Shown piece after piece: positions 46,473 through 59,150 of a stretch of DNA of 64,000 nt (position 1 is its first letter; the number at the start of each line of letters is the position of its first letter). The stretch comes from Ampelocalamus luodianensis (Eukaryota; Streptophyta; Magnoliopsida; Poales; Poaceae): assembly GCA_036346255.1 (NCBI GenBank), contig CM070635.1, positions 47,271,715 through 47,335,714 on the forward strand, in the 5' to 3' direction. The position numbers and the translations under genes were made by a program. The notes under the pieces were generated by a model. That model saw only the letters and a list, made by a program, of their open reading frames with translations, did not search any database and was not told the origin of the DNA.

Positions 46473-46803
46473 TGGGGTACCGACCGTCGGGGTTAGTGGA
46501 GGAGCCGGCCATGGCAGCAGCGGCGATCGGGGAAGACGAAGGAGGTGGTGGCGACTCCGGATCCGGTGACGGTGACAGCGTGGTGGAGCTTCCCGTCGCT
46601 GGAGCGCCCCCGATCTGATCGGATTAGGGTTTTCGGTGGGGTTTGTGGCGGCACGGTGAACCTCGTGCTACGTGCCGCCCCGGCCCCCACCTCTTATATG
46701 TGGCGTCGCGAGGCCCACCACCTATTAATGGGCGCCCGATCGTATGCGCGAGCAAGGGGGTGGTATTTGGCCGTTGGGCCAAATGCCTGAGATCACTCTA
46801 ACA
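46394..46803 (-). mobile_element. 3' LTR of a copia element (410 bp)
   Basis: On the minus strand it begins TGTTAGAGTGATCTCAGG right after a polypurine tract (AAGGGGGGAGAA, 46804-46815) and ends ATACAACA, the usual TG..CA. A TATA-like CATATAAG lies inside. A (GA)n run is at about 46438-46469. No 5' LTR is present. Confidence 0.75.
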
Positions 46804-47144
46804 TTCTCCCCCCTTGATCTCAATATATACTTTATCTTTAATTACTTTTGACTTTACACATTCCATCACCGATTAGTGCATAGAACATGTCTCATCGTCA
46901 CGGTCAATCGCCGATAGATTTGACAGTTACAATACACCTCTGCTTTTGAAATAGTTACTTTAATCCTTTTGGGCCATCTTTTAGTCCAGAATCATAGGCT
47001 TTCCTTAAACCCATGCCGCTACATGTTCTCTGAACACGTTGGGTGGTAAGCCTTTAGTAAGCGGATCCGCTAACATCTTTGCAGTACTTATATGCTCAAG
47101 ACTTATAATTTGATCCCGAACTTTGTCTTTCACAACATAGTATT

Positions 47145-48638
47145 TTATGTCAATGTGTTTGGCAGCATCACTTGACTTATTGTTGTGGGCATACGTATAT
47201 CGGGTTCATTATCGCAGTACAACTTAAGTGGTCTATTGATGTCGTCAACCACTTTTAAACCGGGTATGAACTTCTTTAGCCAGTTCACCTGCCCCGTAGC
47301 CTCATAACATGCTACAAACTCGGCATACATTGTGGACGATATAGTGATGGTTTGCTTTGAGCTTTTCCACGATATAGCTCCTCCATCGAGAGTGAACACA
47401 TATCCGGATGTAGGCTTTCTATCATCTCCGCAAAATCGAATCAGATACCCCACTATATGGAGTGAATCGATCTTCGATGTCATCATGAGGCCTTTGTTCC
47501 TTGCAAATAACGCAAGACTTTCTTTATCAATTTCAATGTTCTATTCCGTGATTGCTCGAATTTGCCAAGTAACCCAGTAACAAACGCTAAGTCGTATGCG
47601 TACACACTTGAGCATACCGCAAGCTTCCGACACCAAGCATATGGAACCGATTTCATTTGATCGAGCTCAGACGTTCCCGGGCATTGAAAATCCCCATATC
47701 TGCCGCCCTTGACTATAGGTGCAGTGAAGGACTACATTTATGCATACAAAATTTCTTTAAGACTTTCTCTATGTATGCCTTTTGTGACAAATCCCAATAT
47801 CCCCTTGTTTCTATCCGGTGAATTTCGATCCCTAGAACGAAAGAAGCTTCACCAAGATCTTTCATATCAAAGTTTGAGGACAAAAACTTCTTTGTCTCCA
47901 AAGAGTGCATCGACATCACTACTAGCTAGTAGAATATCATCCACATACGTGATTAGGAAGATAAACTTCCCATCTTTAAACTTTGCATACACACGTTGTC
48001 CTCTACATTTTCTTTAAACCCAAATTTTCTTATTGTCTCACAAACTTCAAGTACCACTGTCTTGAAGCTTGTTTTAACCCATAAATCGATTTCTTTAGGC
48101 GGCATCCCTTTCTTTCATTTCCTTCCACGACAAAACCTTTCGGTTGTGCCATGTAAACATTTTCCTCCAAATCCCCATTAAGAAATGCCATCTTTACATC
48201 CATCTGATGTAACTCTAAATCATAATGTGCTACTAATGTCATTATGATTCTGAAGGAATCTTTACATGAGACTGGAGAAAAAGTCTCATTGTAATCAATC
48301 CCCTCTCTTTGAGTAAAGCCTTTTGCCACAAGTCGCGCTTTGTATCTTTCTACATTCCCTTGGGAGTCAAGCTTTGTCTTGTAGACCCATTTACAGCCTA
48401 CTGTTTTGGCTCCTTTAGGAATAATTTCCAAGTCCCAGACTGTATTAGTCTTCATGGATCTCATCTCCTCTTCCATGGTCTCAAGCCAATTTGAGGAATT
48501 TTCGCTTCTCATGGCTTCTTCAAATGAGGTGGGATCACCCTCCATTTGAAATTCCTCTGTATGATAAATCTGATAATCATCAGAAATAGCTGATCTTCTT
48601 ACTCTTTGAGACCTCCTGGGCCTCCTCATTTGGTACAT
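47145..48638 (-). pseudogene. Copia reverse transcriptase / RNase H, broken
   Basis: The longest piece (48638-48030) has the RT N-terminal part: KTVGCKWVYKTKLDSQGN, VAKGFTQREGIDYNETFSPV, KMAFLNGDLEENVYM and KKSIYGLKQASRQWY. Other frames hold SSNFDMKDLGEASFVLGIEI (47919-47713) and the RNase H end, with SGYVFTLDGGAISWKSSKQ (47486-47145). The pieces are in three frames, so no enzyme can be made. Confidence 0.85.
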
Positions 48639-48715
48639 CTTCTGCTTGAGGTCGCGTTGCTCCCCTCATCTGTGGCAATGGGTTCTATAGGATCCTCAAG
48701 AACGGTTCTTCATTC

Positions 48716-49465
48716 TCATTCATTGTTGCCACAGAGGAACAATAACAGTCTTGGCACCACGTTGTCTTGCACCGTCTTGGCAAATGACAGCAGTAGTGTG
48801 AAGAATGGCTCTTGAATCATCGGAGTGGGTGCATACACCCGCTTCTCTTCAAGGTCAATCTCACGAGCTACCATACTTCCTCTCATCATTTCATCCTTTA
48901 AGAAGACAGCGTGTCTCGTTTCTACAAACTTTGTATATCTGTCTGGACAGTAGAAACGAAAACCTTTTGACTTTTCAGGGTAGCCAATGAAATGGCAACT
49001 TACTGTTTTGGGATCAAGTTTCCCAAGGTTTGGATTAAATACTTTAGCCTCAGCAGGACTCCCCCACACACGTAAGTGGTTTAGTGAGGGAACTCTTCCT
49101 GTCCACAACTCGTATGATGTTTTGGGCACCAACTTACTAGGCACTCTGTTGAGAATATGAATGGCGGTTTTCAACGCCTCCATCCATAAACTTAATGGCA
49201 GTGTGGAATAGCTCATCATGCTTCGCACCATATCCATCAGGGTACGGTTGCGTCTTTCAGCTACTCCATTTTGCTGAGGTTCGCCCGGTGTAGAATACTG
49301 GGCCACTATACCATTTTCCTGTAAAAACCTTGCAAAAGGTCCATGAACTTGTCCATATGGGGTATGTCGACCGTAGTACTCCCCCCCATGGTCAGATCGG
49401 ACTATCTTAATCTTTAAATCGTGTTGGTTTTCAACTTCAGCCTTAAATATCTTGAATTTATCCAA
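48716..49465 (-). pseudogene. Copia integrase core, partly intact
   Basis: The 249-residue frame contains the Asp of the catalytic triad in IVRSDHGGEYYGR and the Glu region in QQNGVAERRNRTLMDMVRS. The first Asp lies upstream, outside this open frame. A copia-type linker follows (RVWGSPAEAKVFNPNLGKLD). The zinc-binding HHCC part upstream is decayed. Confidence 0.85.
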
Positions 49466-49636
49466 GGCTTCATTTCTTTCTTTGATTGGATAAATATATC
49501 CATAACGGAGTAATCATCCGTGAATGTTATGAACGAGTCATATCCATCCACACTTTTCACAGAAAAGGACCACAAATGTCTGTGTGAATAATTTGTAGAA
49601 TTCCCGTGCTTCTTTTGGCGTCTTTCTTAATTTTCT

Positions 49637-50671
49637 TTACATATTTTCCTTTAATGCGCCTCTGCATTGTTCTAAGTCCGAGAACTCTAATGGAGGAAGA
49701 ATATCATTCTTAACTAGTCTTTCTATTCTCCCCTCGAAATATGGCCTAAACGAGCGCTGCCATAATTTCGACGACGCATCTAGAGTTCTCTTTCGTTTCT
49801 GTTTACATTCGTGACGAGATTCATTCACTTTCTCACGCGACGTTCCTTTATCGCATACGACATTCACATCATCACATAATGATAACAAATAAAGCTCATT
49901 TTGTAAGATGGCAAGACCAACACATTCTTTATTAAACATTATTTCACACTTGCCATTTCCAAAATGACAATCATAACCATCATTGTCCAAACATGAAACA
50001 CTAATCAAATTCCTCTCAGAAGATGGAACATAAAGAACATCTCTAAGTAAGAGAGTGAAGCCATCACTAGCTCTAATGAAAGATCGCCAACACTTAAACT
50101 TCACTTGGACTCCATTTGCGACTTTAATGCATCTTTCTTTTCTTTGCGTATTCCTCGTCGAACGGAATCCCTGCATATTATTGGCAACATGAACAGTTGC
50201 ACCTGAATCAATCCACCAAGTAGATTTTGAATATTGTACATACAGGGACTCATTTATGAAGGTAATAATGTCCTCACCTTTCTTTGACATAATCATTTTC
50301 AAGAAATCGGGACAATCTTTCTTGTAATGTCCCTTTTTCTTGCAATGAAGGCACTGATCTTTTTCTACTGCAAACTTATTCTGTTGAGGCTGATGGACAT
50401 GGGCTTTTCCCTTGTTCCTTGAGGAGAAGTTATCAAAGTTCTTTTCTTGTTGTCTTTCACATAGTTGATAGAACCACCATGTGAGGATTTAAATCTTTCC
50501 TCCTCTTGCACACACATAGCTATTCACTTTTCTAAGTCCCATTTCTCGGGCTGCATATTGTAGTTGACAACAAAGGTGTCAAACTTTTCTGGCAAGGAAG
50601 CAAAAATCAAATGAATTAGGAACTCATCTTTGAGAGCCAAATCCATTGGTTTAAGCTTGGATGCCAATGCA
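49637..50671 (-). pseudogene. Copia gag (partial), zinc knuckle and protease
   Basis: From 50671 down: gag residues KPMDLALKDEFLIHLIFASL, an in-frame stop, then a complete CCHC knuckle (CLHCKKKGHYKKDC, about 50356-50315), and protease with the active-site DSGAT (TWWIDSGATVHVANNM). The frame continues to 49637 into the degraded integrase zinc region (ILPPLEFSDLEQC). The N-terminal gag is absent. Confidence 0.8.
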
Positions 50672-51056
50672 ATGCTGAACCACACTAGCACAATGCAGCA
50701 ATAGGATGGCCGACAAGAGCTTCGAGAAGAAGAGGGGGGTGGCCCCTCCACTCACACCGCAACTATGACACCCGCCGTGCACAACCGACGCACCAACGAC
50801 AGCCTGCCACAATCAAGGACCCGAACCAACTGCACTCACAGGTCTCCACCACGATCGGTCTGCACCAGGACATGATCAAGCAATGAGCTCCCACTTCCGA
50901 CCCTCCTCAACGATCGGCCTGCTCCTCAGGACAACGGTACACCACGAGCACCACCGACAACGGTAGATTTGAAAGCCCTTCTCTCAACGCACACTGCCGC
51001 AAGCTGCGCCGCTCTTGCGGGGACACAAATCCTCTGACCTTAAGAAGCAATGCCAC
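50672..51056 (-). mobile_element. Retroposon, 5' part (with 74-bp repeat copy A)
   Basis: Bases 50672-50745 match 46320-46393 with one mismatch. The following sequence to about 51056 has the same GT-rich minus-strand composition as 45885-46319. It is best read as the other half of the retroposon that the copia element entered. It has no coding signature. Confidence 0.45.
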
Positions 51057-51240
51057 GGTGAACAGTACCATGACATTGTTTTGTAGCCGTCGGATCGAAA
51101 AACAACGGATAAGATCGAGGTCTGCCACTGTAGCATTAGTTCTATCCGTGGCCACTGTAGCACCACTGTAATGATCAATCACATCCGTTATTTTTCGATC
51201 CAATAGTTCGGATCCTAAAAATACCATGACACTGTTCACC
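51057..51240. mobile_element. MITE with GGTGAACAGT ends
   Basis: The left end GGTGAACAGTACCATGAC and the reverse complement of the right end (GGTGAACAGTGTCATGG) extend as an inverted repeat of about 60 bp. Both sides share GGATCGAAAAA..AACGGAT. The interior has CCACTGTAGCA repeats. 184 bp, non-coding. No target duplication was found, so the superfamily is open. Confidence 0.65.
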
Positions 51241-51713
51241 CACCCAGTTGAATTTCAGATGATGCAAGTCCGTCCCGCAGCCACCATCGCGCCGCCCACC
51301 AAGTTGCCCAGACTGACATCGGGGCGTGCGCCCACTTCAACAACAAAGGCATCGTTGTATTCGTCACGGTCGACATATCTTATCATATCACGCAGCAGCA
51401 TATGTTTTGATCAGCTTGCTATCGCTAGCCGCCGGCCGGCCGGGACGTACTAGCTTAGAGATAGATGCATGGCCGGCGTACGTGGCCACCACCACCTTAC
51501 AGTATCAATCTTGTGCATGCGTACCTAGCCAGCTAGCTTCTTATTGGCCATCAGTACATGAAGCGGTACGAATTCCTTTATGTCGTTTTTTTTAATCACC
51601 TGCCTCAAAGCTTATAATGCTATAAATAAATTCTCATGTCAAATAGGAGAGAGCATTTTTTTTAACACACGAATCAAATACCAGTCTCATGTGTGCCATT
51701 TCCTACACTTATC
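51241..51713. other. Spacer
   Basis: No gene or element with clear ends seen here. Confidence 0.4.
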
Positions 51714-52078
51714 GTGTGTTTGGTTCCAGGGATAATAGGGGATGGGACGGGGCGATCCCAGATTTGGACCTGTTTGGATTGGAGTCAGCAGGGACAGAAT
51801 CTATCCCCTTTAGGGAATATCCCCCTAAATCGAGGATGCCCCCGTCCTCAAAAACGAGGGGATAGACTCGTCCCTCTTCCTCGCCTCTCAAAAACAAGAG
51901 GATGACAAAAGGGACCCACATGTCGGATGACTCATCCCATAGTTTGATGTCCTAGAACCAAATAAATAACGGGGACGGTCCTATCCCTTACAACCAAACA
52001 AAGAACGAGGACGGTCCCATCCTTCAAAACAGGGATAGAGCCATTCTATCCCTACTGCCTCCAAACCAAACACACGCT
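51714..52078. mobile_element. MITE with CGTGTGTTTGGTT ends (Tourist/PIF-like)
   Basis: The inverted ends are CGTGTGTTTGGTT on the left and AACCAAACACACG on the right. The interior is rich in GGGGAT/ATCCC units. The GTGTTTGGTT end is typical of Tourist-like elements of grasses. The flanks are TTA on the left and TAA on the right, so a clean 3-bp duplication could not be set. Confidence 0.6.
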
Positions 52079-52331
52079 AAGGGTAGCGACCCTGAGGTCG
52101 TCCTTTTTTTTTTTCTTCCAGTGTTTGGTGTGTAGCGAGGGCACTGAGAGCGCATAAGCTATCGCGCGCAATGATACTACGAGGTGATTACGAAAGAAAG
52201 GGAACGGGGGAATTAAAAAATAATAATCATCAGTAGTGGCCGCATCGTCAACCTGCACTTCTGATCGATTGTCTTGGGCTGCCGATCAGATTGGAACCAA
52301 GCAAGCAATTCAACCGGCCGTACGTCATATC

Positions 52332-52593
52332 TATTAGGAAACCGGGCCCGGCCAGGAGTCCGGGTCCGGGTGGGCACCTCATCCACCCTAGACTATATAT
52401 AGGAGGGGGGACCCCCCCGATCATTGTACACAATTCATTATTGAAAGAGCAATAAAGAGCAGCCTGCAGTCCCCTCTCATACTTGTGTTTCATCTATTGT
52501 TGTGTTCTTGTGTTCTTGCATCGCTCTTACGAATCTGATTTTGTATACGAGGTAATCGCTCGGACTGGACTTGCCAGCGACGGTTCCTCAACA
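52332..52593 (+). repeat. 5' LTR of the 7.1-kb copia
   Basis: 262 bp, identical to the 3' LTR but for one base. It contains a TATA-like ACTATATATAGG and an AATAAAG polyadenylation-like signal. Confidence 0.95.
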
Positions 52594-54011
52594 CGTTATC
52601 ATCACGATCGACTCTCCTCGCATCGAAAAGGTAACCGTCGATGAACGACACTCGTATATTGAATCGTTCTTCTAGATTGCTTTCAATTCTGCAAATTTGG
52701 CTTTCTAGATTTGTTTTCTACGGTGCAAATTTGCTCTAATCTGTCGCGAGCCGACTTGAAGTCGCCGGCACAATGCCGATCGACAGATTACATGAAAGAG
52801 CGGATGTCGATTGTACCGTAGATTGGAAAATTGCGAATCCGTTCTAACCTACCGCGAGCAGATTTGAAGTCGCCGGAAAATCCGATCGGAGGTTGCATGG
52901 AAGAATCGATATCAGTTGTACTGTTTTACATCGTATTGCATCTCATACATCCACATGGATGAACAGTAAAAAATAGATGGCGCCGCCGCCTCGCTGCATG
53001 AGGCCGCCACCTCCACATGCCGCCGCCGCCCCGCATGGTCGGCCGGCCAGCCCTCAATCCAAAACAAAAAAAGGGGGAGGAGCACCATGGCCGGACGCCC
53101 GAAGCGCCGGCCATGCCCGAAGCACTTGCGCCGCCCCGCCGCTCTTGCCGCGCCGGTCAAGAAGCCGCCGCGACGGATGGGGCAAGAAGCGTCGCGCCGC
53201 CGCGACGATGGGCCGCAAGGCCACCCGCCGCCGCCACTGCGAGCACGGCGCGGCGCGGCACCGCCGCCGCCCCTCCGCCCGGCCTCGCTCGGCGGTTCCA
53301 CCGCTGCTCGGCGGCGTTCGCCGCCGCGCCCGCCGCGCGCGCCTTGAAGACGATGCCGCCACCACCGCCGCCGGCCCAACTACCGTGAGCTCCTGCCGGC
53401 CAAGACGTCGAGGCGCGCAGCCGCGCTCGCCGCGACCTTTGCGCCGCGCCTCGCCGGCGCTGCGCCGCGCTCGCGCCGCCGGCGACCATGCGCCGCGCCT
53501 CGCCACGCCGCGCATCGCGTCGCGAGCGTGGCGCGCGCCGCTTTAAAGAACCGGGAAACCCTAAAACCTCCCCTCCCCCCTTATTAACCACCGAATGGGC
53601 CAAGCAGGCCGGCCCATGGAGGCCGGCCCAAGTCGGTTTCTTTGAAAAATAAATAATAAAAATCGGAAATAGGGAATTTTGCGAAAAGACCCTCCGAATA
53701 TATGAATATTACGCGTAATTTCTCTCAGAACTGAGTTTTTCGCGTTTTAGCCCCTGAAACTTGCAGATTTCGCCGAGAAAGTCATTTTCCAAAGAGAAAA
53801 GTGCCTCTGAATCCAATTTTTTTGCATATTTTTGAATTTTGAAGCATATTTATTCTTGTTATTGTTATTTCTATGCAATTTATTACTGTATTTACTGTTT
53901 TGATTATCTGTAATTATTTATATTGCTTTTAATCATTGAAAATAGCAGAAATCTTGAAAATGCGTGAAAAATACGGAATATTATAGGAATTCTTGCAACC
54001 TTTTATGTACA

Positions 54012-54950
54012 TTACAGAAGAATCTTATGCATTCCTTGCATGAATATGCAGATGATCGGAATTACGAACCGAGTTCGAGGAGCCGCCCAAAGATGGCTGT
54101 AATTATTTGACTTGGGCATCGATGTCGAGATTGTATTGGGAGCCAAGAAGCTCGTGGCTGCTATCGACTCGGCGTCTTGCGGGATGTCGTTCAACCGCTG
54201 AGGAAAATGATCGCACTTCATTTCCTCGGACATCATCTTTGTCTAACTCTCAAGAATGAGTATATGGCGGAGAAGAGCGCATCGGCTTTATGGACCGCTC
54301 AAGAAGCGGTTCGAGAAATCGGCACACCATCTCGCCCGGCAGAGCAGAATGGACTCGACTACGCTTTCTTGACTATAAGACCGTGGGAGTACAACTCGCT
54401 TTACATGCAATTTGTACAAATCTTCGACTTTGTGGTAACGTAATCACGATGCGAAAGGATTGAGAAAACCCTATCTACCTTTCACCCAAATGCGGTGCAA
54501 TCCGCACGCAACTATCGTCGGGATGGTTTCAAGGAATATGCCGAACCGATTGATATTATGCAAGTTGCGGAAGCTCAAGATGAGGTTCTCAGAAAGAACT
54601 ACATCTCGTAGCCACCTAGTAGCAAAGTTGGCCATGAAGTCAATGCTAGCAGCTACAAGGTAAGAAAGCCTCACTCGAAGCAGAGAGGCAGGAAGGGTAA
54701 GGTCATGAACCATAAAACTAAGCAAAATGCTCAAGTCAAGAAAGGCGACCAAAAGAAGCGCGATGAGAAGCCCTATGGTCAGCAGGACCAAAGCTGCTAC
54801 AAATGTGGCACTTGGGGACATTGGTCACGTGTCCGCCGTGAACCGCAAAGACGTGATTGATGCTTTCAAGGCAAAGAAGAAGGGCAAAGGACAAAGACGA
54901 GGCGCACTCGCCATTGCGGGCATAGAAGATCCACGCCATTGATCGCACCT
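54012..54950 (+). pseudogene. Copia gag, broken, with damaged zinc knuckle
   Basis: Pieces in different frames spell a UBN2-type gag: LKNEYMAEKSASALW (near 54260), YNSLYMQ (54400), and further pieces to 54600. Near 54790 the knuckle reads CYKCGTWGHWSRVR, with the fourth ligand Cys replaced by Arg. At least three shifts or stops occur. Confidence 0.75.
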
Positions 54951-55737
54951 ATGGATGTGGACATGCCTCAGCGACTCCTATCACTCCTTCATTGGACATT
55001 GCAGCCAATGCAAACAGTAGTTCTTGAAGAAGAAAAGATAAGTAGATGAGATTCAGCGCAGTTAATTTACTTACTTGATTCGATTTAGTGCATGCATGGC
55101 ACTTAGTTTCTGATCATTTGCGGTTTATGTTAGGATTTTATTGAATAAAGGTTGTAAGCTCTAGAAGAGCATTAGCATTAAATTCTTATGATGGGTCCAG
55201 CAAGACTTTTCCGTATTAATAAAGCAAGTTTTGTTCTGCTTTGAAGTATGCTTTATGTGTGGATTGTTTTGCTCCATATTGATAAATACTTTATATATCG
55301 TAACGCGTGTGGCGCCTATGGAGGAAGTGTGTCTAGCGGATAGCGCACAACGAATACCATACTAAGAGAAACGAAATTTTCGGTCGATCGGCAAGAATCT
55401 TGTCGTAGTCTTACGACAATCGCGCAACGATACTTGTATAATAGGCTCGGGAAGAGCCACAATTATACTCCCAATGGGCACGACATTGGTCATTGAAGAA
55501 GCCTTGTTGTACCGGAATCGACTAGAACTCTCTTAAGTTTTAAAGATATTCGCGCTAACGGTCTCCATGTAGAGATCAAGAAGAGTATGGTAAGGAATAC
55601 TGCTCATTACAAAGCGTGAAGAGAATGGGAAAAGGGTATTAGAACGACTTCCTTCATATGAATCGGGCTATACTACACTCATATTAGGGCACCGGCAATT
55701 TATACCGTCCCGAAACAAATTTTAGAAGCTCTGAACT

Positions 55738-56521
55738 TTTCTGTCTCTGGCATGATAGATTAGGCCACCCCGGTCTTAGAATGATGAGAAATATAATTAA
55801 CAATTCTCAGGGACATAATATTAATGTAAAGAATTTCCCGAATCCAGAAGATTTCGTGTGCCCTGCATGTGCCACCGGGAAATTAATTACTAGACCTTCT
55901 CCTCAAAGTGAAGGATGAAATCCGCATTCTGGACGAGAATCCAAGGAGATATTTGCGGTCCTATTCAGCACTGTCGGGCCATTTAGGTACTTTATGGTGC
56001 TCATCGATGCTTCCTCGAAATGGTCGCATGTATGCCTGTTATCTACAAGAAATCATGCTTTTGCAAAGCTGATCTCGCAGATAATTAAAATAAAGAATAA
56101 TTTCCCTGATCATCATGTAAAGTCCATCAGAATGGACAACGCCGGAGAATTTACTTCAAAGGCTTTTGATGATTATTGTATGGCAATGGGAATTACCGTT
56201 GAGCACTCGGTACCACATGTCCACACCCAGAATGGACTAGCAGAAGCATTGATTAAAAGAATTAAATTCATTGCCCGACCGCTTTTACAAAATTGTAATT
56301 TACCAACTACGTGTTGGGGACACGCAGTCCTGCATGCAACAACTCTCATCAATTTTAGACCGTCAGCATACAACATCCATTCACCTATGCAACTAGCGCA
56401 AGGGTCACCACCGAAAATCTCTCATCTTAGAAGGTTTGGTTGCAAGGTTTATGTACCTATACCACCACCGCAACGAACTGCAATGGCCCTCTCCGAAAAT
56501 CGGGATATACGTTGGTTATGA
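55738..56521 (+). pseudogene. Copia integrase, zinc domain and core
   Basis: LWHDRLGHPGLRMMRN and, later, CPACATGK form the HHCC zinc domain. The core from 55994 has VLIDASSKWSHV (first Asp), IRMDNAGEF (second Asp) and NGLAEALIKRIKFIARP (Glu). The catalytic residues are present but the region is interrupted by a stop before 55994 and a shift after 56520. Confidence 0.85.
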
Positions 56522-57376
56522 GATCGCATCCATAATCGTATATCCGACCCAATGATTGAGATTTGCATACTGACCGCTTCGTTGATAGCATATTTGATGA
56601 GGATAGTTTCCGTCATTAGGGGAGAAATCAACCTCTTGATGAAAAATGTCGGAAATAACGTGGCAAGCCACGGAATTAATGCACATGACCCACGCACTAG
56701 TGAAGCAGATAGAGAAGTCCAGAAGATAATTGATTTGCAAGCATTAGCGAATCAACTGCCTGACCACTTTAGTGATTTGAAGAGCGTGACCAAGTCGCAT
56801 GTGCCTGCACGCAATGCACCGGAGAGGGTTGAAATACCAAAGAAAATAGAAGGTATCCCTAATCCCGTCCAGAGGCCTCAGAATAAAAGGACGAGAACTT
56901 CGGCCCCTCGAATCCCAAGTAACCGGGACGCCTGGCGAAAAAGGATAAGAAGGACTTGTCACACCGATCACCAAGTTCCCACAAATGCGAGGGGAGCGGC
57001 TTGAGACTGCACGGTATGGAACCTTCAGTAAAAGACATACCAGATTTGAATATTCCCACGGAGGGAGACATCAGCATGGATGTGTGCGCACACATCGGAG
57101 CTGAAAAACTAAAGGGACTTGCCCCCGCAATTGAAAGCAATGAGCAAGTAGAAGCATTAGCGTAACCGCCTTATGAAGAAATAGCTATAAATTATGTGAC
57201 CACGGAGAATCTATGAATAGAGCAACAGCTAATGTCGATATTTATTTTGCAAAGAAAATTGCCACAATTATTGATCTTGATCCGAGCTCGCATCGCTCAT
57301 TGAATGCAAGAAGAGATCAGATTGGAAAGATTGGAAAAGGCAATAGAAGCAATTAATATCTCTGAATAAAAGAGAG

Positions 57377-58910
57377 GTGTTTGGGCCTGTAAGCCGCACA
57401 CCTCCCCATGTGCACCCTGTAGGGCATAAATGGGTATTTGTTCGAAAGAGAAATGAAAGAAATGAAGTTGTCAGATATAAAGCAAGGCTTGTTGCACAAG
57501 GTTTCACTCAAAGACCAGGAGTCGATTATGAAGAAACCTATTCCCCAGTCATGGGCGGAACTACCTTTAGATATTTAATCTCAATGGCAGTGAATCTGAA
57601 TTTGGAAATGAAATTGATGGATGTGGTAACTGCATACCTTTATGGGAATTTGGATTCAGAAATTTATATGAAGGTACCTGAAGGTATCCCTGTACCGAAC
57701 CAAGATAGAGCAAACATAAATCTATACAGTGTGCAACTCAGAAAGTCACTGTATGGACTGAAGCAATCAGGCAGGATGTGGTATAATCGCCTAAGCGACT
57801 TTCTCTGCAAGAAAGGCTACACGAACAGTGAGGATTGTCCCGTGTTTTTATACGGCGATCCGGGATGGATTCTCATAATCTCAAGATATGTAGATGATCC
57901 GAATATCATCGGGACTTTGGAAGATATTGAAAAGCAAGCACTTACTTGGAGTCGGAGTTCAAATGAAAGATTTGGGTAAAACCAAATATTGCTTAGGCTT
58001 GCGCTTGAGCATACCTCAAGGAATTTTAGTACATCACCAACCTACACTCGTAAGGTGTTGGAAAGGTTCGGCTTTGAAAAGGCATATCCCTCGAAAGTGC
58101 CGATGATCGGAAGATCCTTGCAGCAAGACAAGGACCCGTTCAGACCTAAAGAAGAGGGGGAGGAAGTCCTGGGACCGGAATTCCCATACTTGAGCGCAGT
58201 TGGAGCACTCATGTATTTAGCAAACTGCACTAGACCGGACATTGCTTTCGCAGTGAATCTTTTAGCAAGGTATAGTGCAGAACCTACCAAAAGGCATTGG
58301 CAGGGAATAAAGGACGTCTTCCGATACCTCCAAGGAAGTAAAGATCTTGGCATGTTCTACAGAAAGAACCAAGACCTTACAATGACTGGCTATGCAGATG
58401 CCGGGTACCTGTCAGACCCGCATACAGCTAAGTCGCAAACAGGCTATGTATTTTCGTGGTGGAACTGCTATTTCATGGAAATCATCTAAGCAAAGTATGG
58501 TATCAACTTCAACGAACCATTCAGAAATCATAGCACTATACGAGGCCGCACGTGAATGCTCTTAGCTTCGGCGGATGATTCACCATATCCAGCAGTCATG
58601 TGGATTGAATACCGTACAAACCCCCACTATTATCTATGAAGATAATGCAGCTTGTGTTGCACAAGTGCAGATGGGTTATGTGAAGAGTCCTCTCACAAAG
58701 CATATCAACCCCAAGTTCTTCTATGCTCATGAAATGCAAAAGATGGACGAAATTAAGGTATTGCATACTAAGTCATGTGAAAATCTTGCAGATTTGTTCA
58801 CTAAGTCACTTCCAGCATCTAGCTTTGAAAGGTGCATACGTGGAATTGGAATGATAAGACTTAGAGAAGTGCAGAATTCAGGGGGAGAACCTTCACGAAC
58901 TCATTACTAA
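57377..58910 (+). pseudogene. Copia reverse transcriptase and RNase H, broken
   Basis: 57377-57979 holds RT: HKWVFVRKRNERNEVVRYKA, VAQGFTQRPGVDYEETYSPV, KKSL-type YGLKQSGRMWY and the catalytic SRYVDDPNIIG. A shift at about 57975 leads to 57989-58489, with KVLERFGFEKAYPSKVPM, AVGALMYLANCTRPDIAFAV and SQTGYVFSWWNC. RNase H ends at 58575-58910 (IYEDNAACVAQVQMGYVKS, NLADLFTKSLP). Breaks near 57975 and 58490 mean no enzyme is made. Confidence 0.88.
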
Positions 58911-59150
58911 AACTTGATCACGAAGGTCGAGTACCCAAAGAATAAATCTTGAAGATTAAATGAAATTGGGTGGATTGTACTCTTTTTCCTTGACGAGTTT
59001 TCTCAAGTTTCTCGCTAAGGTTTTTAATGAGGCAATTCGTGCAACATAGTAGAACATGATTCATGTACTCTTTCTCCAAAAATTTTCCCACTGGGTTTTT
59101 ATGGAGTTTTAGCGAGGCATGGACATGAAGGATGAGAGCCCAAGGGGGAG

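Larger units (their letters stand above)
46394..50671 (-). mobile_element. 5'-truncated Ty1-copia retrotransposon
   Basis: The minus-strand order is gag (partial), zinc knuckle, protease, integrase, reverse transcriptase, RNase H, polypurine tract, 3' LTR. This is the Ty1-copia order. The 5' LTR, primer site and the start of gag are missing. The left junction is at 50671, directly next to a 74-bp repeat. Stops and frameshifts occur in gag, in the integrase zinc domain and in the RT-RNase H part. Confidence 0.85.

Noticed and set aside
52977..53603. Several long frames in the GC-rich block of the copia
   Set aside because: All six frames are open because of composition; none has a family signature or stable codon use.
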